Part shown: positions 22,909 through 34,428 of the stretch, piece by piece
Layout: every line of letters begins with the position of its first letter
Numbering within the stretch: the first letter of the stretch is position 1
Assembly (NCBI RefSeq): GCF_030247195.1
Contig: NC_080671.1
Coordinates: 411,566,044-411,630,043, forward strand
Length of the DNA stretch: 64,000 nucleotides
Source: Topomyia yanbarensis
Taxonomy: Eukaryota; Arthropoda; Insecta; Diptera; Culicidae
Direction of reading: 5' to 3'
Made by a program: the position numbers and the translations under genes
Notes under the pieces: generated by a model
Told to the model about the DNA's origin: nothing
Seen by the model: only the letters and a program-made list of their open reading frames with translations
The model's database searches: none

Positions 22909-24650
22909 TTGTCGCCCCCGATTCGGGAAGTGCCGGAGACATCCGATGAGTCTGTGACGGATGCCAGCACGGAGAACACGGAGCCTTCTCGGGTAAGTCT
23001 CTACAACCTCAGAAATCTTCTGAACCTGACTCTTGCCGCCTCTACCCTTTCTGCAGAAACACCAGCAACAGACCAAAGACCCTCTGAACGCACACCCGCG
23101 GCGGACTCGTCGCCACCCGTTCTACTGACTTCTACAAGACCTGTCTAAATGGTATCCAGCAGCAGTCCGGCCAGGAATAGCCCCAGTCCAACTCCACTAC
23201 CCGACGGAACAAACTGCACACTGGCCAGCCAATGGAACACCAACGACTTGAGAGCAAACCTAGGAGACCTCCGCTCAACGCCCATCGGGCTTGCCGTCCA
23301 AGAAACACACATAAAGTGCAAAACGGATCCTTCACCTTGGTTCAGCCACCGTTACATTTGGCGATCAGACAGTCGGCCTAGGCACTAGTGCTGACCTGCC
23401 GTCAGAGTCGGTAAAATTTTACACCGGCCTCACTGTAATAAGAAAATCAACTTTCCAGTAGCGTCTATTTTCGTGGGGTTCAAGAAGATGTTGCCATCGC
23501 GGTAATGTCAACATCAAGGCCATTGAAGACAGCAACGCGGTAACGGTGGGTTCTTGCTAACACTGGAAACAACGATCACTTCCATATTGTATTCTCCTAT
23601 GATCGTATGCCCCCCTCGACATCGCAGCGTCGCCGTTCGCTCTAGGATCAGGCGGAGTAGCCCACATTCGAAGATAACGTGTCGATCGATATTGCGACTA
23701 TTCGCCAGAGGAGCTTGTAGAGTGTAGTGAGGGCAATCAAAGATCGATGAAATGCTCTTCAACCCCCGCAAAACACCCCCCTTGACCATCATCGATGGGA
23801 TGAGAGATCGGTGGAACCATCGGGCCATCGAGAAAGCCAAGTAGGCCAGCTGAGCTTCTTTGATGTATGGGATCAGCTCAGATTCGTCGACTGCGGATCT
23901 GTGGAGAAGGGTCCATGCCCTAAGCGGAAAAAGAAGGCAAAAAGCTTTGCATTATCGGTCAACGGTACCACTACAGTTGAGCCCTCTGAAATTGCTAATG
24001 CAATCGGTCACCACGTTGCCCTTCATTCCGGGGACTCCCATCTGCTTTCCTCAGAACGCAGAAGACAATAGAAACCACCCCTACAACATTCATACCAGAT
24101 GCTAGTCCAGATTACAACACACCTTTCTTTTGAGTGGAACTAGCCAATACACTGAGTACTGCAAAGGGCTATTCTGCTGGACTTGACAACGTTGGCTATA
24201 AAACATTTACCCCCGGTTACCAAGCAAGCACTCCTAGACGGATTCAACAGGATATGGGAAGGCGGGTCCTTCCCAGACAGCCGAAGAATCGTTCTCACGA
24301 TTTCCATTCCGAAGAAATGCGAGAGAACCAGGAGCCCGACACATCAGAATTCTCCCCTGCGTTGGAAAAACGATGGAAATAATAGTAAACAGACGCCTGA
24401 AACGCGTAAGGGACTCGGCACAAGAATTCAAGAAATAGTAAGCGATGCCATAGTCAACAACTTGCATGCAGACACCGCCATCCTAGATCTCACCAAGGCC
24501 TACAAAACAGTATGCCGTGAAGGATTACTTCGCTAGCTGCACCAATTGGGTGGTCGTGGAAAACTCGGCTGCCTTATCAAGCAGTAGCTCAGTGACCGTA
24601 TTTTCAGGGTGGGAATTGGAGGAAAGCAGTCGAACCTGTTTCGGGAGCAA
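22909..24650 (+). pseudogene. Jockey-group ORF2 relic: endonuclease and first half of RT
   Basis: Near 23,230-23,340 the endonuclease start is legible: SQWNTNDLRANLGDLR, then GLAVQETHIKCK and YIWRS. The RT begins at about 24,140: ANTLSTAKGYSAGLDNVGYK, then in another frame HLPPVTKQALLDGFNRIWEG and FPDSRRIVLTISIPKK, then ILDLTKAYKTV where the catalytic Asp pattern is expected. Frames change at least four times and the region holds many stops. The RT continues after an insertion at about 24,880. Confidence 0.7.
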
Positions 24651-24655
24651 ACGAA

Positions 24656-24860
24656 AAGTCCATAATACCCCCAATGTATAGTGTTTTAAATGTGATCAAC
24701 CAATGAAACGCCATTTCCATGGTCCGGTAGACACCATATAAAAACCATATTTTGGTGTTTTAATGGGTTATCAAGACCATTTTATGGTGTATTGGTGGTT
24801 GTAAAATTTGGCACGGACCATCTTTATAGTCTTTTTTAGGGGTTGTATGATGTCTGAGCT
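24656..24860. mobile_element. Probable MITE inside the Jockey-group RT relic
   Basis: About 200 bases interrupt the RT between FREQ and the sequence encoding LFTTLPKSIYVFVYTDDI. The ends are weak inverted repeats (CATAATACCCCCAA against CATCATACAACCCCTAA). Inside, the words ACCAT and ATGGT alternate and can form hairpins (ACCATATAAAAACCATATTTTGG). No clean target duplication was identified. Confidence 0.4.
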
Positions 24861-24879
24861 CATGAGCATTTGGTCGGGT

Positions 24880-25545
24880 TGGCAGTCACATTATTTTTAG
24901 TCAGCATGAACTCTCTTTTTACCACGCTTCCAAAAAGTATATACGTGTTTGTCTACACCGACGATATAAGACTGAAACTACAGCCAACCGTCAATGCGGT
25001 GGACTGACTCAGTCGGTTTCCGTATCTTAGCCCTAAAATGCGCTAGTGCACACTGCTGACATTCCCATCATGTAGCCACCGTCAGCCTAGTCAAACTTTC
25101 TGGAACCGCAATTCCTTTCCGGAAGGAGCCAAAAATCATTGGTGTGACCGTCGATCGGAAGATGACTTTTCTTCCGCACTTCCGACAGATGAAAAAGGGA
25201 CTGCGAAAGTGGAAAACGATATATCCGTACCATAAGCTCGCGTCACCCGAAGTGGAATAGGTGAACCGTACTCAACATCAAGCAGGCCCTCATCCAGTCG
25301 TCTGCTCTACGACCTCGAGATAACCAGTTGCATTTGGGAGGGCTTAGCAGATATCCTGTCACCACTGTATCACGGAGCAGTTAAACTGGCTTCGAATTCA
25401 CTGCCCAGAAACCCGCCGAAGCCGCCTGCGCTGAGTCCGGTGTACTTTCCTGCCGATGGACACTGGCGGTAGCTATCCTGATCCGCAACCGGTAGTTGTC
25501 GGATCCGAAACCGCGCCTGGCACGAGCGTGGCCCAAACTTATGTC
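24880..25545 (+). pseudogene. Jockey-group ORF2 relic: RT second half
   Basis: The RT active-site region reads LFTTLPK, then IYVFVYTDDI (24,915-24,970), where TDD replaces the usual ADD. It is followed by a decayed thumb region (GVTVDRKMTFLPHFRQMKK, about 25,141-25,197). Stops and frame changes throughout. It continues after the hairpin element. Confidence 0.6.
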
Positions 25546-25696
25546 GTTTTTCATTGAAAAACACTGGGGCGGTGGATTGCACTGGTTTTGCACTTTCTAG
25601 CAGAAGTGGGAATGAAACACGTCTAGTGGCCTGCTCTTCTGCTAGAAAATGCAACACCAGTGCAATCCACCGCCCCGGGGTTTTTCAATGAAAAAC
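25546..25696. mobile_element. Hairpin MITE, 151 bp
   Basis: Almost the whole element is a palindrome. The left arm GTTTTTCATTGAAAAACACT, then GGGGCGGTGGATTGCACTGG and a CTAGCAGAAG end, is matched by the inverted right arm ending GGGTTTTTCAATGAAAAAC. The loop is about 25-30 bases. It has no coding capacity. It sits between the RT and RNase H parts of the Jockey-group relic. Confidence 0.75.
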
Positions 25697-26376
25697 CCCA
25701 TTAAACAACAGCCTGGCTGTATTTGCCAGAGCAGGTGACCCTCCCAGTACTGTCAGAGTTAAATTCCTACAAATGGTCGAACGAACCCTAATCACCTGCA
25801 TATTTATACTGACGGCTCGAAACTTAGTGAGGGCGGCTGTGAGCGGAATTGAAAAGGGCCTCATCCGTGGTATACCGTCTGTTTGCTCAGTTTTCTCCAC
25901 TGAAGCAACCGCCATCGCCACTGCCATCATTAAGAAACCTGAAGATACTCCGGCTGTGATTTTCTCCGACTCCCTTTCGGTCATCAAAGCACTGTAATCA
26001 GGGGAGTCCAAGCACTCCTGCGTTCAAGCCATAGAGCATAAGTGCGAAGCGTTGATTACCCTATGCTGGGTTCCCGGACACAGTGGAATCTACGGAAACG
26101 AGGTACCTGGCCTTTTTGCCGCAAGTAAAAGAGATCTCGAGAAGTGGACAGACCGTGAAAACTGGACGGAAGAAAGAGCACTCTCGCGCCTACGGGTAGG
26201 ACACACGAAGATCACAAAACTCACGGTAGAGCACCTACTTCTAAACTGCGGAGCGCTGGAAGACCTGAGACGACTCCATAACCTGCCCTCCTCGATTCAG
26301 GACACACTAGCGAACGACTTAGCATAGACAAAGACCCTACTCGCGTTCTTGAAGTATGCCAATATTTTTGATGCCA
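25697..26376 (+). pseudogene. Jockey-group ORF2 relic: RNase H domain and C-terminus
   Basis: RNase H residues can be followed: a YTDGSKLSEGG-type start (around 25,800, one frame), then SVCSVFSTEATAIATAI (E), VIFSDSLSVIKAL (D), and LCWVPGHSGIYGNE (H). The usual AD Asp after GNE has become PG. The C-terminal knuckle region reads LTVEHLLLNCGALEDLR. It finishes with FLKYANIFDAI and a stop at about 26,381. RNase H argues for the I/R1/LOA/Jockey supergroup rather than a strict Jockey element. Confidence 0.7.
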
Positions 26377-26509
26377 TCTAAGGCGGACCGCAAACGTGAT
26401 GGCCTCAAAAACCGCAATTACGCAGCGGGCCGTCCGCCTCACCCCGAGTAGGCGCAAGGGAGGCACTTTATTCATATATGTATTTAGGAGCATTATTCAG
26501 AGTCCAACT

Positions 26510-27946
26510 TTACGACGTAAACTGATTCATGATTTATTACATTTTAATTGCGTAACTTTTTTTGTGAACCATTTCACGAAATGAGAAAATTTAATTATGA
26601 AACCTGTCAATCGCCGTAACCTAATTCCCTATATATTATTCACAATTAAATATCCGCGTTCACGAGCATAAAATAATAAAACATGATTCATGGATACCTA
26701 AACTGATTCATGCATTCTGGCGTATTAGTCACGACTCACTATTCCTGCTCGTAAAATAGATCACAAAATCGTAAAATATTATTAATGTTTTCTTCTTCTA
26801 CTTCATGATGCCTAGTATATTTGTCACAACTTACCAGCCATGCTCGTTAAACAGTTCACGAAATCAAAAGCGCGTCCGTAAAATAGTTTGCAAAATCATG
26901 AAGCATTGTTCATGTATTCGTGAGCTGGTTCATGATTCCTAGTATCAAAGTCACGCCTGACCGTTCGTACTAGTGCAATAGTTCACAAAATCATGGAACA
27001 TTATTCATGTATTCGTGAAATTGTTCATGATAACCACAACTGACCATTGGTGCTCGTGAAATAGTACACAAAATTATGAAATTAAGCTCACGAATTTGTC
27101 AACTAATTCATGATTTGATTCACGATCTATCTTGCGTGTTTGTGATATTTTGAGATGGAGTCATAAATCGTGTTTGTGATTTAGTTCACAGAACAAGATA
27201 CCGTAAATCAGTCACACATTCATGATCCAGTTCATATTGTCACGTTACTTTCAGCAAAAATCCTATAATAACCAAAAAATGACATATCACGATATGACGA
27301 AGAGAATGTACGAGATATATGATAAAAGTGATGATATCACGAACACCAGTTACATTATTTGACGTGTCAAATCGAAAGTAAGCTCAAGAATAAAATACCA
27401 GGACAATGTACATATAAATTACGAAAATCTTGCCAAAGATCCTGAAATCATGAACATAAATCACTCCACTCGTGACCAAAACATTACGATATCGGGATTT
27501 AAAAATACGAAAATCATGACTTAATGTCCTTAAATCATTAACTTAAATCATGCTACTCTGCCAGAAAAATCTGATAGTTTACTCATGAATAAACAATCAC
27601 GGTATCGTGATGAGAAATCGCGACTAACCTCCTGACATCATGTACATCATTTAACTGTCGGGTCTTTTAGTTGATTCAGTTTATACATATCAATGTATCG
27701 CCAAATTATGAACAACAATCATTAAAAAAAACTGTGTCCATGTCCAGGGAACAATCACAGTAACCCTACGAAAATTTCGAATGTAATTCCATGCATACTT
27801 ATAGCGCGAACTAGCTTTTTGGAAACACAGATAGCTTCATGAAAACGAGGTTTATTGTTCATCATTTCAAGAACTTGGTCACGGTTTTCGTAAATCGTTC
27901 AGTTCACGAATCGTGATTTTTTCATGAATTTCTGAATGGATTTTTC
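26510..27946 (+). repeat. Repeat F, long copy: palindrome-rich AT repeat
   Basis: About 1.4 kb packed with variants of TTCATGATTCATGAA and TTCACGAAATCGTGAA, in both orientations and at intervals of roughly 50-70 bases (for example 26,850-27,070). The last 265 bases match 4,251-4,513. No open frame longer than 60 codons. It lies directly after the 3' end of the Jockey-group relic. The class is unknown; a degenerate satellite-bearing MITE is my best guess. Confidence 0.55.
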
Positions 27947-30321
27947 TATTCCTGTAGTATTGTCAATAAGGTATTCAAGAGGTTAATCCAAATCATTATT
28001 TTTCAAGACCGTTTATTATAGTTCTTGTGGATTGAATGTTTCGTCATAATTAGACTGCACTGGAAGCATTGGTTTCAAAGTAAATCATATTTTCAGATAT
28101 GCATGTTATTAATAAAATTTCACAAAGGTAAGGCAAGTTATAAAATTTGATGCTTCTGTTTTGAATTGCGATGATCTCAATATTTTTTGGTCGTTTTCAT
28201 AGTCAAAAACACGTTGAAATCGAAAATTTGGTTGAGATGATCCCGATCCCAACCGTTCGTTGCAATGCCTTGCACTTACGTTACGACTTGTTCAATCTTT
28301 AACCATTTCACATAATCAGGAAGACATCACAATCAGAACACCCAAATTCAAAGCGGTAATCACAATAACAATCAGCATATGTTTGCAATAATTTTAAAAA
28401 GCTATAAATAGCTTCTGGCGGCCAGATTTTTCCACATGAGATTACGAAAGTGACACAATTCAGTCATAACTCAATCACTGCACGATAACACATATCCTTT
28501 GAATCCCATTGGTTTTTTTAGTAGACGGAAATCCATATAAGCAAAATGATGAAATTTTTCTAAACATTCGCAAACTTTTAACGCCATCATAGGTCACCCA
28601 TCAACCACTCCTTGTACGATACACAGGATGATATCAAATAAAATTTGAATCTGAAAAAATCGCAATAATGGTCTCTCTGCTTCCCGGCTACACCACAATA
28701 GGGGAAAAGTTAGGCATCGCAGTTTATGCTAGCATCCGCTAAGCTGAAAAATACTCAGCGTTAAAAGTTACGAGTTTATTTTTTAGGGCTTAGAGTTTAC
28801 GAGGCAATATTTATATTGATATATTATATCTACATGTTGATGTTATAGCAACCACAGGCCGATATTTTACTATGACAAACGCTTTTGTGTTCTAAGAAGG
28901 ATTATTTTGTTGCCAACGAATATGCTACAAATCGTTGGTTTGAATTAGGTAACCTTATGTGGGATTTATTGAAGGCTTCATGAATCGGAATAAACCATTA
29001 AGTTTGTCTCAGAAGCAATGGAAGTTTTCATCAAAGCATAGTCTTGAAAAAATAAAGTTTCAATTGATCTGAACGACCATGAAGAAAGGAAAGCCTCCTC
29101 AATCATTCTAAATGTCAAGGAGCAATTGAAATACTCGAATGCTACACCGTAAAACCACTAGTCCAATAATAAACATTTCAATCGGACAGTAATCACACCC
29201 ATTTTTTCCATTCATCGACTCTAATGCTGAAAAAGAAAAACCATAACTGATGTATGAGAGAGAAAAAAGAAATCTAGATTGAATGTTTTCATAGAAAAAC
29301 AAACCAGTGAACAGCAAAGCCGGGTGAAGTGAGGCGATAAGCAGGAAACCGCTGCTGTGGATGTCATCCCCACGGGGTAGCGCACCCGACCAAGTGAAGT
29401 GTAATAACGAGATCCTATCTAGTGAAAAGTGCTACCCTATTTCCCTCGGACAGCGCATCGGAACCAATGCGCTGTCACCTGTCGGAGTCAAAGTGTGAGA
29501 AAAATGAGACGTTGGCCATGGGTCGTCGAGAGAGCTGCCGGATGGACTTTAAGCGGAATGCTGAAATAGGTTTTCCCGCCAAAGCACCGTCGGCGTCGGT
29601 CGGGTAGGGAAAGGGGGAACTGGTAAAACAGTCGACACTATCGGTAGGACATCTAGGAAGCAATCCATTTTGCCGCAGCCTTTCCCGTCTGGCTCAATTT
29701 CGTAAAGTACAGCGATAATAATAGCAGAGCACCGCTAGCGACACTACCTTTCAGCTTCGCCGGGAGGTAGCACGATTTTCACTCCGAGCGGTTGCAGTCC
29801 CACCATCATCGCCACCGTAGTAGCAGCAGGAAAGCATGGAGAAAGATTGAAAGCTGATATGTTTTGACAGGCTGAATGGCAGGGGAACCTGGAGAGTTCA
29901 GAGGAGAAATCACCGCGAGCGGTGATTCTATTTTTAAAATGCTTTCCCATCCCGTATCGTCGCCCGTGGTTTGTGGTTGAATTCACACTAATGGGGCTTA
30001 TCTAGATCACTATCATATTTCGTTGAACAGAATATTGGAGAAAAAACAAATAGTGCGCGAAAAACAAAAAGAATAAATAAAAATACATTGATTGAATATA
30101 ATAACGAGATTTTTGGGCCATATTCCTTATAATTCTCAAATAATGTTTGTATAGGAATCGACAGAAAATCAAAAATTCGAAAAAAACGAATGTATCATAT
30201 ATTAGAATTTAATAAAATATATAAACACTTCTTTTCAATGTAGAACTGGTGGAAAAAATGGAGAAATGCGTGCGGGAAAAACCATGGCTTGTGGACAGTA
30301 TCCTAAAAATCTTCAGAGATA
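27947..30321. other. Intergenic; GC-richer unique stretch at 29,310-29,990
   Basis: 27.9-29.3 kb is AT-rich without features. The following 680 bases are clearly richer in G+C, contain no repeat seen elsewhere in the window and only short frames (61-80 codons) on both strands. It could be a regulatory or untranslated exon region of a host gene lying outside, but there is no splice or coding evidence. Confidence 0.35.
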
Positions 30322-30333
30322 GTACTTCAAAAA

Positions 30334-30615
30334 AAATTTTTTTGATCATTTCGTTTATTTGATATGCACAAATGCGTTAGCTTGCCGGTGCCAAATTCTT
30401 TTGTTTTTACATTTTGAAGATATCCTAGGAGGTAACAACGTCGAAATATTTTTTTTAGAAAAGAGAAAAATTTTACAGCTATCTTAAGACTAGAAATAAA
30501 GTTCCAATAACAAGAGAGGGGACAAAAGATTTATTTTTTATGAAAAATTTTAAAACAAGGAATTCAATAGTAAAAGTTTTTTTTAGGAAATATTTACAGT
30601 TATCTTAAAACTAAC
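30334..30615 (-). mobile_element. I-clade element, copy 4: 3'UTR-only fragment
   Basis: Reverse complement of the last 280 bases of the I-clade 3'UTR, with the family end CATTTCGTTTATTTGAT. Flanks GTACTTCAAAAA (30,322-30,333) and GTACTTCAAAAA (30,616-30,627) are a 12-bp target duplication. It is an extreme 5' truncation. It carries several small deletions relative to copy 2, so it is older than copies 1 and 2. Confidence 0.88.
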
Positions 30616-30627
30616 GTACTTCAAAAA

Positions 30628-31601
30628 TTGATCAATCTTAAACACCGCACCATCCAAAATAATCACAAGTTTCTAAATTCAATGTCGGAAAATTTCCAAT
30701 CAAAAATCATCCTCAAAACAGAATTCGGAATAGCCCTCAACATTTTCAGCCTACCCCCTTCAGAGTTGTTAATTTCCGGCCCAAACATTCAGTGCAACAC
30801 TTTCCGCATCTCGGAAACGGTCGTCATCCTCTAGTTCGTATGTCAATTACACCCTTCTGTCGAAAGGACTCCCTTTACCCGGGAAAGTTTTGCTTGTGCT
30901 ACCTCACTAACCGAGCTGAGATAAGCCTTTCCCCAGACTCTCTGGTTAGCGTAAACATTTGCAAAATACATACCGGAACAGAGTTCATGTTGTAACTCAC
31001 TTAACAGTCTGTCATGTAAAAATTTTGAATTATTCCAACATCACCTCTCCCCCCACCCCCTGCTTCATCAGTAATTTAACGTCATAGCCTCATGGTATTC
31101 ATATTTGAATGCCCTGGAATTTTTGGTAACAAGTGTCGGGGGATCTGGAAAGAGATAGATGCGCATGATAGGCAAAAGGGGTTTTGTTTGCTGTGATCGC
31201 ATTCCTAGTAGTGTTATCTGGTTATGAAAAGCAGTAGTTCTAGGTAGTTTTATGTTTTACTGCACTTTTCTGAGAGCTTGTGAAATTCAAACTTTTTTCG
31301 TTTAGTTCTATTTCGATGTAATTGGTTGACTGTTGGTGTATGATGTTTTTGTTGCAATGGTAGCTCATGCAATATTTTTCACTGTTATTAGTTGTGTTAT
31401 GGCAAATTATTTGCCTCGGATTTTAAGCTGTTCAGTGCTCGGGTATATGATGAAGAAGCGTGTAATTAGCATGGTTTAATTGTATGTAGATGTCTATGAC
31501 GTCTATTTGCTCGCAGCCAGGGAAGGGTACCGGTACTTCATCAAATTTTGAGCTTTCTCTTTAGAACTTTACTGAACATTCAAAAATATTTTGAAATATC
31601 T
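30628..31601. other. No gene recognised
   Basis: Two open frames of 67-68 codons (30,628-30,834 and 30,792-30,995) without domains. The rest is AT-rich sequence without a repeat I recognise. Confidence 0.35.
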
Positions 31602-31606
31602 ATCCA

Positions 31607-31770
31607 GTGTATTGTTTTCGCTGGTGTGGAACAATCGACGTTACTGCAGATAAGTTTTGTTTGTTTTTTCCTCTCGTTTGCTTTCTTTCCTTTTCTCTTT
31701 TTTTATTCTACCTTATAATCTAATAATAAGACACATTCCCGTATATGCAACCCTCTGCCCTCGTGCTTAA
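31607..31770 (+). repeat. I-clade 5'UTR segment, copy 3, detached from its ORF1
   Basis: Matches 15,349-15,510 closely, from ATTGTTTTCGCTGGTG to CTGCCCTCGTGCTTAA. In copy 2 the ORF1 start codon follows directly. Here 2.65 kb of other elements intervenes before ORF1 at 34,429. Upstream it shows the MITE-free junction ATCCAGTGTATTG. Confidence 0.85.
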
Positions 31771-31795
31771 CCTTCTTTAGGTGTTAACTTTTTGT

Positions 31796-32296
31796 AACGA
31801 ATAAGGTGTTAGCGGGTCATATTGACCCCGATTTCGAACTCAGTTTTAAGACACATTTTCAACCAAATCTATATGAACTGGTACTTAAATTGTTTGTTAG
31901 AGTTTAAATTTTCAGTTTTTGGTAAATATTACCGTTTTGACCGGGTTGGTCAGTGGTAATCGTAATCCGGGATATCCAAAATCGGTCGTATCATGTCCAA
32001 ATTTAATATATACATTCTCATTTTAGTTTTGTTTGTGTCTATAATTAGTATTCTGTCTATAAACTTGCGATTTATGATGATGGTTCTGCATACATCTATG
32101 GATGCCAAACATAACCTCATTCGGCACCGATTCTCACAGACCAACCCGGTCAAAAATGGTAATATTTACCAAAAACTGAAAATTTAAACTCCAACAAACA
32201 ATTTAAGTACCAGTTCATATAGATTTGGTTGAAAATGTGTCTTAAAACTGAGTTCGAAATCGGGGTCAATATGACCCGCTAACACCTTATTCGTAA
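31796..32296. mobile_element. Foldback element, arms about 165 bp
   Basis: The left arm (31,796-31,958) and right arm (32,131-32,296) are nearly perfect inverted copies, starting AACGAATAAGGTGTTAGCGG then GTCATATTGACCCC. The loop is about 170 bases. A short frame crosses loop and arm but has no domain. Clean target duplication was not found. It is nested between the 5'UTR and ORF1 of copy 3. Confidence 0.8.
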
Positions 32297-32409
32297 CTAT
32301 TTTTGTACAGCCCTTCAGGAATGAGCTAAAATTTTGAACTCTATTGAGAATCGTTGCTCTCCATAAAAGAGGAAAAGTCAAGAAATTCTACACTTCTTGG
32401 TGCAAAACT

Positions 32410-32810
32410 TAAAAAATTATCGCATTTTGAAAGTCCATTTTGGGTCATACCTAGGGATAATTGAGTGTAGCCACCGCCCGAGATATCCTTTATCCCAAGA
32501 GCCAACTAGCAAGCATTCTCTAACGAGAAGCGCTATTAAATTCGCTGAAAGCGATGTAAATAGATAACATTTTCTTATAAGGTTACTTAGATATTCGCGC
32601 ATCTTCCACAAAAAGAACGGATCGTGATTATCAACCCTCATTGAGTGTAGAGCTCCAATGGTGATGAAACTATCCATGGAAAAAAAATAATGGTAATTGG
32701 AGGTAATGTATTAATTATTCATAAACTATAGTGAACTGCTGCAATTTCGGCTATATACACAGAGTTAGAGAGAAATTGAGCAATTATTGTTTCTAGTTCA
32801 AAGAAGGCGA
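32410..32810 (-). pseudogene. Older I-clade relic: RNase H region
   Basis: In shifting frames on the minus strand the order YIAEIAAVHYSL, INTLP, SFITIGALHSMRV, FFLWKMREYLSNL and GYLGRWLHSIIPRYDPKW parallels VYVAELAAIQYTL to GRWLHSIIPKVSTKPW in copies 1-3. Identity is low and the catalytic HxxxxxxxxD part is lost. It is a related but older I-clade family or copy, inserted in opposite orientation to copy 3. Confidence 0.65.
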
Positions 32811-32933
32811 AAAATATTGCTGTAGTCAAAATGCTTACGAAAGAGTACTGTGTCGACGTACCCGCACACAAAGTTGAGATGTATGGCATTGTCCCTGACT
32901 GGATGCGGCACGTGTGAAGGAAACTGTGGGGAG

Positions 32934-33010
32934 TTGGGCGTTGCGCTTAAGTCTACCGTATGATTGTTGATAGAACATAACTCATGATCATGTTTTACCG
33001 CCGACGCCGG
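32934..33010 (+). repeat. Repeat module H, copy 1
   Basis: Contains GAGTTGGGCG, GTCTACCG, AGAACATAACTCATGATCAT and GTTTTACCGCCGACGC. It recurs at 36,849-36,930 in the same orientation. In both places it adjoins repeat E, but E is inverted relative to it in one of them. Confidence 0.65.
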
Positions 33011-33014
33011 CAAG

Positions 33015-33186
33015 ACTCTTCACATTTCCTTTCGATCATGTCCATATGAGCCTGCCTAGTCCTAGTTTTTCGTTCTAAGTTTATAACTGATTCACTCTAG
33101 CATGCCTATCCGTCTTTCAATTTCATTGCTTTCGTTTCTCTTAGTCTCAAATTTGCCGAAAATAGCTACAAAATCGATACAGCGAA
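33015..33186 (+). repeat. Dispersed repeat E, copy 2
   Basis: Includes CTTCACATTTCCTTTCGATC and AGCCTGCCTAGTCCTAGTTT to AAAATCGATACAG. It is homologous to 4,096-4,242 and, inverted, to 36,645-36,830. Confidence 0.75.
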
Positions 33187-33224
33187 AACACCTGTCTTTA
33201 GAGTGTTAATTGCGACAGGGTCAC

Positions 33225-33735
33225 TCAACAAATTATGATTTGTTTTAATTGTGGTATGTAAGCTCTTTTGATACTAAAATCGATAAGAGCGGACCAGTTT
33301 AGTTTTGAGTCAAGAATTACCCCGGCGCTCTTAACTTGATCTGCGACAATAATTTCAGAGTCAAAGTACTGCAACGGATGAGCTCCGGTTGCAATCCTCC
33401 GTTGCGTGAAAAGCGCTATTAATGTTTTATTTGGATTAACTGATAGTTCAACATGAAAACAGCCCAATAACAGATAAGGCCTGCTGGATCAAATCAAAAA
33501 GTGAATTATCGCAAATACTGGAGATAATTATATGATAACCATCGGCAAAACCATATGTCAGAAACCTAAGCTCATTGAGTTTTCTCAATAAGCCATCGGC
33601 GACCAGATTCAATAGAAATGCTGATAGCACACCACCTTGAGGACATCCGAAGACTTAGTTTCCTTATCTCTACTTATCTTAACGATGATCACAGATGTCG
33701 GTTGCTACGTATTGCGTGTATCTAGTTAGTGACAT
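33225..33735 (-). pseudogene. LOA/R1-type reverse transcriptase fragment
   Basis: Read on the minus strand: VFGCPQGGVLSAFLLNLVAD (RT motif with PQGG), then GLLRKLNELRFLTYGFADGY, where the catalytic YADD is changed to FADG, so the second Asp is lost. After a frameshift: ELSVNPNKTLIALFTQRR and DQVKSAGVILDSKLNW. This order is the palm and thumb of RTs of the LOA or R1 type, as in mosquito Lian-like elements. The fragment has no endonuclease or RNase H. Confidence 0.7.
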
Positions 33736-33829
33736 ATGAAGGTACTCCATGTGCCGCTTCCAAAATGGATTCGAAAGACATGTTCTCAAAGACTCCGTTC
33801 GAGTCAAGAAGAACTCCTAGGCTTGATTA

Positions 33830-34427
33830 CTTGCAATTGAAGTGTTCTTTTAAGGGACGTTCTAAGCACTTTTGCAGAAATGATAAAGAGAGATACGCCA
33901 CTTATCATGGCAAACTGTTATGTTCTCTTGGAACAAGAAGAGTGCGACACTTGTGATCCCTTTGCTATACATCTTTTACTGTGTCTGGAAGCTACAGGGA
34001 TATAATAGGTACTTAGCGACCTGAACCAAGTAAAGACAAACCAACCACAAAGCCGAAAAAATAGCTCCTTATCTTGGCAATCTGAGATCAAACAAGAGTT
34101 CTCAGCGCTATCATGAACACTACAAACCCGAAGTGTCAATAATTCAGCAAATGACTCGACCTATTGGAGGACTGAAGAAATTCGCTGACATCGTGTTGTT
34201 TACATCTTTCAATATATCTAACTCTTTTCAAAATATTTTGATAACGTTTCTCCCTATAGTAAGACCAATTTTGAAGCAAGTCACGCCCTTGCAGCGACCG
34301 TATCCTACGACGACTAACTCATCGAATGAGTTCGCGGATTTGATCACAGTTCTATAGTGAACTTGCAGAAGTAACATCCTGCAAATCAATTCCTTTCAAA
34401 AAAAATTATAAATAACTCGAATTATTA
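33830..34427 (+). pseudogene. Older I-clade relic: end of ORF1 and start of ORF2
   Basis: At 33,840-33,905 the DNA aligns with the ORF1 segment encoding LKERSRRSYAEMLKNAS in copy 2. At 34,133-34,357 the open frame shows FADIVLFTSFNISNSFQN, then ILITFLPIVRPILKQV, matching the hydrophobic ORF1 C-terminus, followed by SSNEFADLITVL of the ORF2 start. Homology runs to about 34,424, where it is joined to the ORF1 start of copy 3. Diverged and frameshifted. Confidence 0.7.
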
Positions 34428-34428
34428 A

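Noticed and set aside
26510..27946. CRISPR-like array
   Set aside because: The units are degenerate palindromes without constant repeat length or unique spacers, and the genome is animal.
30628..30995. Two overlapping frames as a small host gene
   Set aside because: They start at the target duplication of copy 4, have no domain and no splice signals.
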